DNA of 64,000 bases from an uncultured Eubacteriales bacterium (GTDB lineage: Bacteria > Bacillota > Clostridia > Peptostreptococcales > Anaerovoracaceae): the NCBI GenBank assembly GCA_902774265.1, contig CACYHR010000006.1, positions 22,482 through 86,481 on the forward strand, given 5' to 3'. This document shows, in pieces, positions 15,587 to 25,316 of this stretch. Within the stretch, counting starts at the first letter, position 1; each line of letters opens with the position of its first letter. The translations under genes and the position numbers were made by a program. The notes beneath the pieces were generated by a model. The model was not told the origin of the DNA and did not search any database. It was given only the letters and a program-made list of their open reading frames with translations.

Positions 15587-18013
15587 ATGATAAGGACCAA
15601 AGAAGAATTTAAACATGAATTTACCCGTGTAGCAAACGTGATGTTCGAGAGAGATCCGGAGCAGCTGGATGCGGGTGATAAGTACGCTGCGCTCGCGAGG
15701 GTCATGAGCTTTGAAGCTGCACAGAGAGTAGAGTACGAGGATGCGAGAAACGGCGTTTCCGCAAAAGACCAGAAGAGAGTATATTATTTCTCCATGGAAT
15801 TCCTTATCGGAAAGCTAATGGAAAACTATCTCATCAATCTTGAGATCCGTGATATCGTAGAAGAGGGACTCAGAGATTTCGGGACAGAGCTGGATGAGAT
15901 TCTTGAGGTCGAGAACGATCCGGGACTCGGAAACGGCGGTCTTGGCAGACTTGCGGCATGCTTTATCGACTCTATGGCAGCTCTCGGCATCAGAGGCGAC
16001 GGAATGGGACTCAGATACAAGTTCGGCCTTTTCAAGCAGAAGATCGAGAACGGTTACCAGATCGAGCTGCCTGACGCGTGGCTCGACGGCGGATATATCT
16101 GGGAGACCGCAAGACCATATGAATCAGTTATCGTAAAATTCGGCGGCAGAGTCGAAAGAAGACTCAAAGACGGAGTCATGGAATATGAGCATGTGGATTA
16201 TTCCACGATCAGAGCCGTGCCTTACGATGTTCCTGTATTGGGATTCGGCGGCAGGACTGTCAACACTCTGCACCTCTGGGATGCTCAGCCTGTACACGAT
16301 ACCATTGATATGACACAGTTCAACAACGGTAATTACAGCGAGGCGATGAGGGAAAAGGCCAATATCGAGGCTCTTACCAGCATTCTCTATCCGGATGATA
16401 CAAACGGCATAGGCAAGAGACTGAGACTCAGACAGGAGTACTTCCTGGTAGCTGCCGGAATGGGAATGATCATCAAAGATTACAAGACTCTTTACGGCAA
16501 TAAAGAATGGGACAAGCTGCCTGACAGAGTGCAGATCCACATCAACGATACCCATCCGACAATGTGTATCCCTGAACTCATGAGGATACTGATGGATGAG
16601 GAAGGTCTCGAGTGGAATGACGCATGGAAGATCACAAAGGCGACTATTTCGTTCACCAACCACACAGTACTTCCTGAGGCTCTTGAAAAATGGCCTATCC
16701 AGCAGTTCCAGGATCTGCTGCCGAGGATCTATATGATTATTGACGAGATCAACAGACGCTGGCAGGAGAGTCTGCCGACCAAGATCGACGACTATAATGT
16801 TCTATCGAGAGAGACTTCCGCCCTCTGGGACGGACAGGTCAAGATGGCGAACCTTTCCGTTATAGGAAGCCATTCGGTAAACGGAGTATCGGCACTTCAC
16901 AGTGATATTCTGACAAAGACTGTATTCAGCAAATTCTATGAACTCGATCCGAAGATCTTCAACAACAAGACAAACGGGATCAGCCACAGAAGATTCCTGA
17001 TGCAGGCCAATCCTTCACTGACTTCGCTGATCAACAAGACTATCGGCACGGATTGGCATACGGATCTCGATGAGCTCAAAAAGCTCAACGCGTATCTTGA
17101 TGACAAGGCATTCCTCAAAGAATACGCAGCTTCAAAGAGAGCCAACAAGCTGAGACTGGCTGAGTACATCCGCAAAAATATGGAAATAGATGTCGATCCT
17201 GATTCCGTATTCGACGTACAGGTCAAGAGGATGCACGCATACAAGAGACAGCTGCTGAACGGATTCAAGATACTCGATCTCTATAACAGACTCAAGGAGA
17301 ATCCTGATCTTCCTATCAACAACTATACATTCATCTTTGCGGGCAAAGCCGCTCAGGGATATGTATTCGCCAAGGAAGTCATCAAATTCATCAACAGCCT
17401 TGCTGATATAGTTAATTCAGATCCTGTAGTCAGCAAGAGGATCAAGGTCGTATTCATCGAGAATTTCTGCGTTTCCAACGCGCAGCTGATTTATCCTGCC
17501 GCTGATATCAGCGAGCAGATCTCAACTGCAGGCAAGGAAGCCAGCGGTACGGGCAACATGAAATTCATGATGAACGGAGCCGTCACTCTCGGAACCATGG
17601 ACGGCGCCAATGTTGAGATCAACCAGCTTGTCGGAGACGACAATATGGGCATATTCGGATACTCATCAGACGAAACCGAGAATTTCTACATACACGGCGG
17701 TTATTCGGCACGTCAGTGCGTTGACAGCGATCCAAGGCTCACACGCATGACATCACAGCTGGTGGACGGATTCTTCAGCCGCTGTGGTCAGGCATTCTGG
17801 GGCATACACGATGCTCTTATCAATGCTAACGATGAATACTTCGTGCTGGGAGATTTCGATTCATATGTAAAGGCTTGGGAAAAGATGGATAAGATATACA
17901 GCAACAGGATGAAGTGGAACAGAATGTCCCTTGCAAATGTTGCGAATTCATCCTTCTTCTCCAGCGACAGGACCATAAAGGAATACGCAGAAGACATCTG
18001 GCACGTTCTGTAG
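15587..18013 (+). CDS. glgP: Glycogen/starch/alpha-glucan phosphorylase
   Basis: GlgP releases glucose-1-phosphate from the non-reducing ends of glycogen using phosphate and pyridoxal phosphate. The 808-residue length is normal. The PLP site is clear: EASGTGNMKFMMNGAVTLGTMDGANVEI, with the Schiff-base Lys at about residue 660. Other family markers are NDTHPT near 325 and RMHAYKRQLLN near 545. It follows glgB by 21 bases with AGAAGGGG upstream, so the two are co-transcribed. A strong dyad lies just after the stop, separating it from glgC. Confidence 0.95.
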   Translation: MIRTKEEFKHEFTRVANVMFERDPEQLDAGDKYAALARVMSFEAAQRVEYEDARNGVSAKDQKRVYYFSMEFLIGKLMENYLINLEIRDIVEEGLRDFGTELDEILEVENDPGLGNGGLGRLAACFIDSMAALGIRGDGMGLRYKFGLFKQKIENGYQIELPDAWLDGGYIWETARPYESVIVKFGGRVERRLKDGVMEYEHVDYSTIRAVPYDVPVLGFGGRTVNTLHLWDAQPVHDTIDMTQFNNGNYSEAMREKANIEALTSILYPDDTNGIGKRLRLRQEYFLVAAGMGMIIKDYKTLYGNKEWDKLPDRVQIHINDTHPTMCIPELMRILMDEEGLEWNDAWKITKATISFTNHTVLPEALEKWPIQQFQDLLPRIYMIIDEINRRWQESLPTKIDDYNVLSRETSALWDGQVKMANLSVIGSHSVNGVSALHSDILTKTVFSKFYELDPKIFNNKTNGISHRRFLMQANPSLTSLINKTIGTDWHTDLDELKKLNAYLDDKAFLKEYAASKRANKLRLAEYIRKNMEIDVDPDSVFDVQVKRMHAYKRQLLNGFKILDLYNRLKENPDLPINNYTFIFAGKAAQGYVFAKEVIKFINSLADIVNSDPVVSKRIKVVFIENFCVSNAQLIYPAADISEQISTAGKEASGTGNMKFMMNGAVTLGTMDGANVEINQLVGDDNMGIFGYSSDETENFYIHGGYSARQCVDSDPRLTRMTSQLVDGFFSRCGQAFWGIHDALINANDEYFVLGDFDSYVKAWEKMDKIYSNRMKWNRMSLANVANSSFFSSDRTIKEYAEDIWHVL

Positions 18014-18021
18014 TGAATGAC

Positions 18022-18048
18022 TGTGACAGGGGTCAGTCCCCTGTCACA
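18022..18048. repeat. Perfect 11-bp-arm hairpin between glgP and glgC
   Basis: TGTGACAGGGG (18022-18032) and CCCCTGTCACA (18038-18048) are perfect inverse copies around a 5-base loop TCAGT. There is no T-tract after the stem, so factor-independent termination is doubtful. A related GGGGACT...AGTCCCC stem is found at 38168-38208, suggesting a dispersed palindrome family. Confidence 0.6.
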
Positions 18049-18133
18049 TAAGTGTGTTAAATCTTCAGATCCGTTAAGACGGTTTTGAGTTTTATAATAG
18101 TTAATTCTGACACCTATAAGGAGGCGAGTGGTA

Positions 18134-19264
18134 ATGAAGAAAAAGAAATGTATTGCAATGCTCCTCGCAGGTGGACAGGGTACGAGACTGGGTAAGCTTA
18201 CATCAAGCATTGCCAAACCGGCGGTTTCATTCGGCGGCAAGTACCGTATCATAGACTTCGGTCTGTCCAACTGCGTCAATTCCGGAATCGATACCGTAGG
18301 TATCCTTATCCAGTATAAACCTCTTATTCTCAACAGGTATGTCGGTACCGGTGAATCCTGGGATCTCGCTGTTGCCGACGGCGGAGTACATATACTGCCA
18401 CCTTATGCGGGTGAAACAGGTGGAGAGTGGTATGAGGGAACAGCCGATGCTATTTTCCACAATATAGATTTTATAGATATGTATGACCCTGAGAATGTTC
18501 TGATACTCTCGGGTGACCATATCTACAAGATGGACTATAACAAGATGCTCGAGGCTCATGAGTCCAGAGAGGCAGACCTCACGGTATCTGTTATAGAGGT
18601 TCCTATGGAAGAGGCAAGCCGTTTCGGCATCATGACCGCAGACAAAGAGGGACGCATCACCAAATTCTCCGAAAAACCTAAGAATCCTGACAGCAATCTT
18701 GCATCGATGGGTATTTATATCTTCTCGTGGAAGGCTCTTCGAAAGGCTCTTCTTGAGGATCATGAAAAAGAAGGTTCGAGTCACGACTTCGGTAACGATA
18801 TAATTCCTAAAATGCTCGGTGAAGGAAAGGATATATTCGTTTACAGATTCGAGGGATACTGGAGAGATGTCGGAACAGTCCAGAGCTACTATGACAGCCA
18901 GATGGATCTGATGGACAATGTGGAGAATATAAATGTATTCACAAAGGACAGCAGAGTGTTCTCCAATTCAAACATATATCCGCCTCAGTATCTCGGACCG
19001 AATGCAAATATCAGCAATTCGATGATATGCAACGGCTGTACTGTATACGGCGAAGTGACTCATTCGATACTGGGATCCGGCGTAGTAGTCGGAGAGGGCA
19101 CAGTGGTGGAGGATTCGATAATCCTTCCTAACGCTGTGATAGGCAGGAACTGCCACATCACAAATGCTATAGTCAATGAAGGCGTAACCGTGGATGACAG
19201 GACAGAGATCGGCACAGCCGACGGCGATATCGAAGTCTACGGCAAAGCGCGTCTGTCGATTTAA
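18134..19264 (+). CDS. glgC: Glucose-1-phosphate adenylyltransferase
   Basis: GlgC makes ADP-glucose from ATP and glucose-1-phosphate, the first step of bacterial glycogen synthesis. The 376-residue protein begins with the nucleotidyltransferase motif [14 protein letters not shown], has [15 protein letters not shown], the [10 protein letters not shown] metal/substrate segment, FSEKP, and a C-terminal left-handed beta-helix of hexapeptide repeats. I chose ATG 18134 rather than the in-frame GTG at 18128, because AAGGAGG at 18118-18124 is spaced 9 bases from the ATG but only 3 from the GTG. A TATAAT at about 18092-18097 may be a -10 element of its own promoter. glgD follows 18 bases later. Confidence 0.95.
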   Translation: MKKKKCIAMLLAGGQGTRLGKLTSSIAKPAVSFGGKYRIIDFGLSNCVNSGIDTVGILIQYKPLILNRYVGTGESWDLAVADGGVHILPPYAGETGGEWYEGTADAIFHNIDFIDMYDPENVLILSGDHIYKMDYNKMLEAHESREADLTVSVIEVPMEEASRFGIMTADKEGRITKFSEKPKNPDSNLASMGIYIFSWKALRKALLEDHEKEGSSHDFGNDIIPKMLGEGKDIFVYRFEGYWRDVGTVQSYYDSQMDLMDNVENINVFTKDSRVFSNSNIYPPQYLGPNANISNSMICNGCTVYGEVTHSILGSGVVVGEGTVVEDSIILPNAVIGRNCHITNAIVNEGVTVDDRTEIGTADGDIEVYGKARLSI

Positions 19265-19282
19265 CAGGAGGGAGGCGATACT

Positions 19283-20389
19283 ATGAAAACGATAGGATTG
19301 ATTTCCGCAAATTATCAGGGCAACAGATTCGGTGAACTCACTGAGAACAGGACTCTGGCCTCGCTTCCTTACGGCGGCAGGTACAGACTCATAGATTTTG
19401 CTCTTTCAAACATGTCCAACTCGGGCATCACAACAGTAGGTATTATCGCACCTTACAATTCGGGATCTCTGATCGACCATATCGGAATCGGTAATCCGTG
19501 GTCGCTCGGCCGCAAGAACGGCGGACTTTTCCTGATGCCTGGTACTGTGTATGGCGTACAGGCAGAGGGAACCAGATTCCTGCTCAGAGATATGCTGGTA
19601 AACCAGGATTTCTTCAGGAAAGATGATGCCGACTATGTAATCGTTACAGCGAGCAGCGATGTTTATAACATGGATTTCAAACCTCTGATCAAATATCATG
19701 AGGCAAACGGCAAACCGCTGACAATGGTATACACCAAGGTACCAAAGGGCGAAAAAAACGTCGGATTCTTTATGGATATAGATGAGGAAGGCACTGTAAC
19801 ATCCATCAAAAAAGACGGAAAAGGCTGGTCCAATTATTTCATGGACTGCTTCATCATCGACAAAAAGTTTATGCTGGATTTTCTTCAGTGGTTCAAGGCG
19901 CTCGAGCATATGGATCTGTTCGAGATCGTAATGAACAATATGGATTTCATGGAAATCGGCGCATTTGAGTTCAGGGGATATCTCGGCAAGATCAACACTG
20001 CAAAGGATCTGCTCAAGGTCAACCAGGATATGTGTGACTACGGCGTTCGCAATGAGGTATTCTGCAATCCTGACAGAACCATATACACCAAGACTCAGGA
20101 CGAGGCTCCTGCTTTCTTTACGACAGGTTCTGATGTAAGGAACTCGATTATTTCCGCAGGATGCAGGATAGAGGGCAAGGTCGAGAACAGTATAATATTC
20201 AGAAGCGTCAATATCGGAAAAGGTTCCGTAATACGCAACAGTGTTATCATGATGCACTGCGACATTGGTGAAAACGTGGTTCTCGAAAATGTTATCGCCG
20301 ATAAATATGTCAGGATAAACAACGGAGTCAAGATTTACGGCGGCGATGAGGACACACCGATCATCATCGGCAAGAACGAGACTATTTAA
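19283..20389 (+). CDS. glgD: Glucose-1-phosphate adenylyltransferase, GlgD subunit
   Basis: GlgD is the GlgC-related partner subunit found in Bacillota; in Geobacillus it has little activity alone but raises GlgC activity in the heteromer. The 368-residue protein keeps the overall fold (RYRLIDFALSNMSNSGI, C-terminal beta-helix). The N-terminus reads ISANYQGNRFGELTENR in place of the [10 protein letters not shown] nucleotide motif of GlgC, and the SGDHIY segment is replaced by ASSDVYNMDF, consistent with weak or lost catalysis. GGAGGGAGG precedes the ATG. It lies between glgC and glgA with short gaps. Confidence 0.93.
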   Translation: MKTIGLISANYQGNRFGELTENRTLASLPYGGRYRLIDFALSNMSNSGITTVGIIAPYNSGSLIDHIGIGNPWSLGRKNGGLFLMPGTVYGVQAEGTRFLLRDMLVNQDFFRKDDADYVIVTASSDVYNMDFKPLIKYHEANGKPLTMVYTKVPKGEKNVGFFMDIDEEGTVTSIKKDGKGWSNYFMDCFIIDKKFMLDFLQWFKALEHMDLFEIVMNNMDFMEIGAFEFRGYLGKINTAKDLLKVNQDMCDYGVRNEVFCNPDRTIYTKTQDEAPAFFTTGSDVRNSIISAGCRIEGKVENSIIFRSVNIGKGSVIRNSVIMMHCDIGENVVLENVIADKYVRINNGVKIYGGDEDTPIIIGKNETI

Positions 20390-20407
20390 GAGTCTTAAGG
20401 AGAGCTT

Positions 20408-21862
20408 ATGGCAAAGACTAAGAAAAATGTATTATTTGCGGCTTTCGAGGCGTCTCCGTTCATCAAAACGGGCGGTCTCGGTGATGTAGCAGGGGCTCTT
20501 CCGGCTCATGTCAAATCAGATGATTTTGATGCGAGAGTAATACTGCCTCTGCTCGGCAGCATTCCTGAAGTATACAGGAAAAAAATGAAATATGTGATGA
20601 ATTACGAAGTCCCTCTGGGCTGGAGAAAGCTTTACTGCGGGCTGTTCACGCTGCGCATGGGCGGTGTCACATACTATTTCCTCGATAACGAGTACTATTT
20701 CTACAGATCATCAATATACGGAGAGTTCGATGACGGGGAGAGAGTTGCATTTTTCTCAAAGGCAGTGCTTGAGACCGTTATGCATATCAGTAAGAATTTC
20801 AAGCCTGATATCATCCACTGTAATGACTGGCATACTGCTCTTATACCTGTATATCTGAGAGAACACTATAATGATAACGATCTGTACAGAAATATCAGGA
20901 CAGTATTCACCATACACAACCTCAAATTCCAGGGGCAGTACAGCAGGCTCATGGTCGGGGATGTGCTTGGATTACACGATACGCCTGCTGACGGTCAGAT
21001 GAATCACGACGACAGTGTCAATTTCCTGCAGGGGGCAGTTATCTATGCAGATGCCGTAACAACGGTAAGTCCTACATATGCTGATGAGATCTGTTCCGTT
21101 CAGTACGGAGAACGTCTCGAGGGACTGTTCAATTCACGCAAATACAAATTGTTCGGTATCATAAACGGTATAGATACAAAGAACTATGACCCGATGACAG
21201 ACCCGAATATTGCGGTAAACTACGGGCCTGACAGTATAGACAAAAAAATTGAGGATAAGCTGGCTCTTCAGAGAGAACTCGGTCTGACCGAGGATCCTAC
21301 CATTCCGCTGTACGGAATGGTCAGCAGACTGACAATGCAGAAAGGTGCGAATCTCGTTGCCGAACTGCTTCCTCAGTTCATGGAAAGAACCATGCAGCTG
21401 GTCGTCCTCGGTACAGGTGAATACATGTATGAGAACGCCATAGGTGATTTCGCATATCATAATCCTGAGAATTTTGCAGCGAGGATCACATTCGACGAAT
21501 CTCTCTCAAGACGCATATACGCGGGCTCGGATGTATTCCTGATGCCGTCGCAGTTCGAACCTTGCGGACTTGCACAGATGATATCCATGAGATACGGTAC
21601 TCTGCCTCTGGTAAGAGAGACCGGCGGACTTAAGGATACAGTTAGCGGATACTGGGATGTCGGTGAGGAAGCAAACGGATTCTCATTCAGGGACTTCGAT
21701 ATTGAAGGACTCAGAAACGCAGTCGATCTGGCTCAGAATATCTGGTATGATCACCCGGATATCTGGAAAAAGATGCAGAGCAATGCTCTTGCGATGGATT
21801 TCAGCTGGGACAAATCGGCCGGAGAATACAGAGAGCTGTATAACTACATACTCGGGGAATAG
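20408..21862 (+). CDS. glgA: Glycogen synthase (ADP-glucose type)
   Basis: GlgA adds glucose from ADP-glucose to the growing alpha-1,4 chain. The 484-residue GT5 enzyme has the KTGGLGDVAGALP motif (K20-G23), HCNDWHTALIPVYLR, the linker region FGIINGIDTKNYDP, YGMVSRLTMQKG, and the C-terminal catalytic EPCGLAQMISMRYGTLPLVRETGGLKDTV. All expected residues are visible. AAGGAGAG precedes the start. A strong terminator hairpin follows the gene, so glgC-glgD-glgA is likely one transcription unit. Confidence 0.96.
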   Translation: MAKTKKNVLFAAFEASPFIKTGGLGDVAGALPAHVKSDDFDARVILPLLGSIPEVYRKKMKYVMNYEVPLGWRKLYCGLFTLRMGGVTYYFLDNEYYFYRSSIYGEFDDGERVAFFSKAVLETVMHISKNFKPDIIHCNDWHTALIPVYLREHYNDNDLYRNIRTVFTIHNLKFQGQYSRLMVGDVLGLHDTPADGQMNHDDSVNFLQGAVIYADAVTTVSPTYADEICSVQYGERLEGLFNSRKYKLFGIINGIDTKNYDPMTDPNIAVNYGPDSIDKKIEDKLALQRELGLTEDPTIPLYGMVSRLTMQKGANLVAELLPQFMERTMQLVVLGTGEYMYENAIGDFAYHNPENFAARITFDESLSRRIYAGSDVFLMPSQFEPCGLAQMISMRYGTLPLVRETGGLKDTVSGYWDVGEEANGFSFRDFDIEGLRNAVDLAQNIWYDHPDIWKKMQSNALAMDFSWDKSAGEYRELYNYILGE

Positions 21863-21905
21863 GAAATAAGCATTCAGCTTAAACAGCGCAATTGAAATCA
21901 TAAGG

Positions 21906-21970
21906 CGGTTTATCTGCCCGGCGGACATCGGCTGTGACCCGTCCCGGGAACAGATAAACCGTCATTTTTG
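21906..21970 (+). terminator. Rho-independent-type terminator after glgA
   Basis: CGGTTTATCTG (21906-21916) is perfectly complementary to CAGATAAACCG (21951-21961). The long loop itself carries CCCGG...CCGGG, and the stem is followed by TCATTTTTG. This should end the glgCDA transcript, with some read-through into the amylase-MalQ gene possible. Confidence 0.7.
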
Positions 21971-22015
21971 CTAGATACCGGTATTGGAAACAGATATTTG
22001 GAAGGAAAAGACCTA

Positions 22016-25000
22016 ATGAAGATTTTTCACGATTCTCACAGCACTGAATACAGAATGCCTTTCGGTGCAGCCGAAACAGCATCGGATGTCACGATATCGA
22101 TCGATATCACGGACTGTGATCTCCGGAGTGTAATGTTCGGCATGTGGCAGGACGAAGAGGGCAGAGACAGCTGGCAGGAGATGGAAGAGACATCGGACGG
22201 CAGATATTCGGTCACGGTAAGGATGCCTGATACCGGCACTCTCATCTGGTACGCCTTTGCTGTCACATTCGGCACAGAAGGCGGAAACAGAACTATTTAT
22301 TACGGAAACAATGCTGAGAGGCTGGGAGGGACCGGCTGCATATATAATGCCGATCCTGTGCCTTATCAGATTACAGTATACAAAAAGGCAGATGTTCCGG
22401 AATGGTATAAGGACGGCATAATATACCAGATATTCCCGGGCAGGTTCGCGCGCGACAATGACTGGGAAAAACGCTGCAGAGATTCGGCAGATGCTCTTGC
22501 GGAGAGAAGAAGCGATACAAAGAGGGTCATAGAATATGACTGGAACAAAGAAGCCTATTATGTTAAGAACGATGAAGGTGAGGTAACAGAATGGCCTCTT
22601 TACGGCGGAAGCCTCAGAGGAATAGAGGAAAAGCTGGATTACCTCAGATCGTTGGGTGTTACGGGTATATATCTCAATCCCGTAGTTGAATCAGCGTCAA
22701 ATCATCATTATGACACATATGATTATATGAAGGTGGATCCTTCGCTCGGAACAAATGAGGATTTTGAGCATCTCGCAGAGACTGCAAAAAGCCGCGGAAT
22801 AAAGATCATACTTGACGGAGTGTTCAGTCACACCGGCAGAGACAGCATTTATTTCGGCAAATACAGCAGCGACGGCAGCGGAGCATATAACGATCCTGAT
22901 TCACCTTATCGCAGCTGGTATAAATTCGATGAGAGCGAAGCCTGCGGCTATAAGAGCTGGTGGGGAGTCGAGGATCTGCCGGAAGTGGACGAAGAACAAG
23001 CCGGCTTCAGAGAGCTCATAAACGGTGAAGACGGAGTCATCGCAAACTGGATGAAAATGGGCGCATCGGGCTGGAGGCTGGATGTCGCGGACGAGCTGCC
23101 TGATTCATTTATCAGCGAACTCAGGGAAAGGGTCAGAAAATGCGATCCGGACGGGCTTCTGATCGGAGAGGTCTGGGAAGATGCCAGCAATAAGATAAGC
23201 TACGGTGAGAGACGAAGATACTTCATGGGCGATGAACTCGACGGAACCATGAACTATCCTCTCAGGACCATGCTGCTTGATTACATCAATTATACTATCG
23301 GTTCCGGCATGGCAGGCAGAAAACTGGAGAGCCTCAGGGAAAACTATCCGGAGGAGAATTTCTATGCGGCGCTCAACCTGATAGGTTCGCATGACAGAGA
23401 GCGTATAATAACTTCGATGGCAGCTGCCGAGGACCGTCCGTCGGCTGTAAGAAAGGTCAGGCTTCTTTCAACTCTTCAGTACGCTCTCCCGGGCGTCCCG
23501 TGCCTTTACTACGGCGATGAGGCAGGCCTTGGCGGAGGAGCGGACCCTGCAAACAGGAGCTGCTTCCCGTGGGGATCAGAGGATCCTGAACTTGAATACC
23601 ACTACAGGATGCTGGGCCTTATATACAGGGAACATCCCGCACTGGCCGGAGGCGGGTTTACCATGCTTTCGGGCAGATACGGAATAGACGATGATATTTT
23701 CGCATTCGTAAGAAGCGGCAGTGATGAAACGATACTGGTGCTGGCAAACAGGAGCTACGGTCCGGCCGATGTCGATCTCAGCGGGATCAGTGAGATTGGC
23801 GGAAATTATGCTCTTGAGCTGCTGACATCAAAAGAGATAAAGATGACAGACGGCGCGTTCAAGGAGCCTGTGCATATGGAAGCTCTTTCATCAAAGATCA
23901 TATGCATACTCGGATCTGCGCCGGATGAATATCTCAGGGAAAGAAGCGCCGGAGTCATATGCCACATAAGCTCGCTCGGAAAACCGGTAATGGGAAAGCC
24001 GGCGAGAGATTTCATTGATTACCTGGCTTCGGCAGGCATGAAGATATGGCAGATGCTGCCTGTGAATCCTGCAGGAACCGGAGATTCCCCGTACAGCAGC
24101 GGGGCGGCATTTGCAGGAGAACCTTCATTCATCAACTATGATGAGCTGCCTGACGAGAGCGGATTTGAAGATTTCCGCAGGGAAAACTTCCACTGGCTGC
24201 ATGCCTACGTCGCTTATACCATATTAAAGGAAATCAACGAAGATGCAGACTGGCAGGAATGGCCCGAAAAAGAGCGAGATGCCGATTCTCAGGAGATATA
24301 CAGAAGGTTATCGGCTCTCTATGCGGACAGAGTGCTTAAGCTTGAAAAGGAGCAGTACTGGTTTTGGGCGCAGTGGAAAGAGATGCGTGAATACGCCAAT
24401 TCGCACGGCATAAAACTCATGGGAGATCTTCCTATGTATATGGCCGCGGAGAGTGCGGATGTCTGGGCAAACAGGGATATATATCTTATGGATGAAGACG
24501 GCAGACAGAGAGTGCATGCAGGAGTGCCGCCTGATAGTTTCAGCTCTGACGGGCAGGACTGGGGCAATCCGCTGTATAACTGGGAAAAGCTCAGAGAAGA
24601 CGGATATGACTGGTGGCTCAAAAGAATAAATCAGTGTGCCGAAAGGTTTGATATGCTCAGGATAGATCATTTCAGGGGCATGTCCGAGTACTTCATTATC
24701 CCTGAGGGCGGCAGTCCGGCAGACGGATACTGGCAGCACGGTCCGGGAATGGATTTTTTCAGAGCCATCAAAGCTTCTCTTGATGCCGGCGGCCATGATA
24801 TGGAGATACTTGCGGAGGATCTCGGACATCTCGATGCAGGGGTCATGAATCTGCTTAAGCTGGCAGGATTCAGCGGGATGGATATATGGCAGTTCTCAGC
24901 TGAGGAGATGGAGAAGATGCCGGCCCCTAAAGCGGAAAAGAGAGCTTTTTACACCGGTACGCATGATAACGATACACTGAAATCATTCCTGGCAAAACTG

Positions 25001-25285
25001 CATCCTGATGCCGATGACAGGCGTGTCACGCTTCAGGCGCTTACTGATATAGAGAAGATATATCAGAGCCCGGCAGTTCTGGCAATGCTGCAGCTGCAGG
25101 ATATGTTCCTGCTCGGAGAAGAAGCGCGCATGAATGTTCCGGGAATCGCAGAGGGAAACTGGACGTGGCATATCCCGGCAGAGACTGTTCAGGAAGCATG
25201 GCCGGACGCATCGGAAAAAGCCGCATGGTTCAGAGCCCTCGCACAGAGGACAGGCCGGCTGCAGTCAGATAATATTTCCGAATAA
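22016..25285 (+). CDS. Fused GH13 alpha-amylase/neopullulanase-like and GH77 4-alpha-glucanotransferase (MalQ)
   Basis: A 1089-residue, two-enzyme protein for breaking down and rearranging alpha-glucans. Residues ~1-120 resemble the N-terminal beta-domain of cyclomaltodextrinases. Residues ~130-560 are a GH13 barrel: GWRLDVADELP with the nucleophile near 357, LLIGEVWEDA with the acid/base Glu near 385, and LIGSHDRERI near 458. From about residue 640 a complete MalQ domain follows: GMKIWQMLPVNPAGTGDSPYSS, RLRIDHFRGM-like (MLRIDHFRGM) with the nucleophile near 884, LAEDLGHLD near 933 and TGTHDNDTL near 982. Both active sites look intact. I chose ATG 22016 over the upstream TTG because GGAAGGA sits about 9 bases before it. 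No signal peptide is seen, so it acts in the cytosol. Confidence 0.92.
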   Translation: MKIFHDSHSTEYRMPFGAAETASDVTISIDITDCDLRSVMFGMWQDEEGRDSWQEMEETSDGRYSVTVRMPDTGTLIWYAFAVTFGTEGGNRTIYYGNNAERLGGTGCIYNADPVPYQITVYKKADVPEWYKDGIIYQIFPGRFARDNDWEKRCRDSADALAERRSDTKRVIEYDWNKEAYYVKNDEGEVTEWPLYGGSLRGIEEKLDYLRSLGVTGIYLNPVVESASNHHYDTYDYMKVDPSLGTNEDFEHLAETAKSRGIKIILDGVFSHTGRDSIYFGKYSSDGSGAYNDPDSPYRSWYKFDESEACGYKSWWGVEDLPEVDEEQAGFRELINGEDGVIANWMKMGASGWRLDVADELPDSFISELRERVRKCDPDGLLIGEVWEDASNKISYGERRRYFMGDELDGTMNYPLRTMLLDYINYTIGSGMAGRKLESLRENYPEENFYAALNLIGSHDRERIITSMAAAEDRPSAVRKVRLLSTLQYALPGVPCLYYGDEAGLGGGADPANRSCFPWGSEDPELEYHYRMLGLIYREHPALAGGGFTMLSGRYGIDDDIFAFVRSGSDETILVLANRSYGPADVDLSGISEIGGNYALELLTSKEIKMTDGAFKEPVHMEALSSKIICILGSAPDEYLRERSAGVICHISSLGKPVMGKPARDFIDYLASAGMKIWQMLPVNPAGTGDSPYSSGAAFAGEPSFINYDELPDESGFEDFRRENFHWLHAYVAYTILKEINEDADWQEWPEKERDADSQEIYRRLSALYADRVLKLEKEQYWFWAQWKEMREYANSHGIKLMGDLPMYMAAESADVWANRDIYLMDEDGRQRVHAGVPPDSFSSDGQDWGNPLYNWEKLREDGYDWWLKRINQCAERFDMLRIDHFRGMSEYFIIPEGGSPADGYWQHGPGMDFFRAIKASLDAGGHDMEILAEDLGHLDAGVMNLLKLAGFSGMDIWQFSAEEMEKMPAPKAEKRAFYTGTHDNDTLKSFLAKLHPDADDRRVTLQALTDIEKIYQSPAVLAMLQLQDMFLLGEEARMNVPGIAEGNWTWHIPAETVQEAWPDASEKAAWFRALAQRTGRLQSDNISE

Positions 25286-25316
25286 AATCGCAAACCATTT
25301 ACAGGAGGAGAAATAA

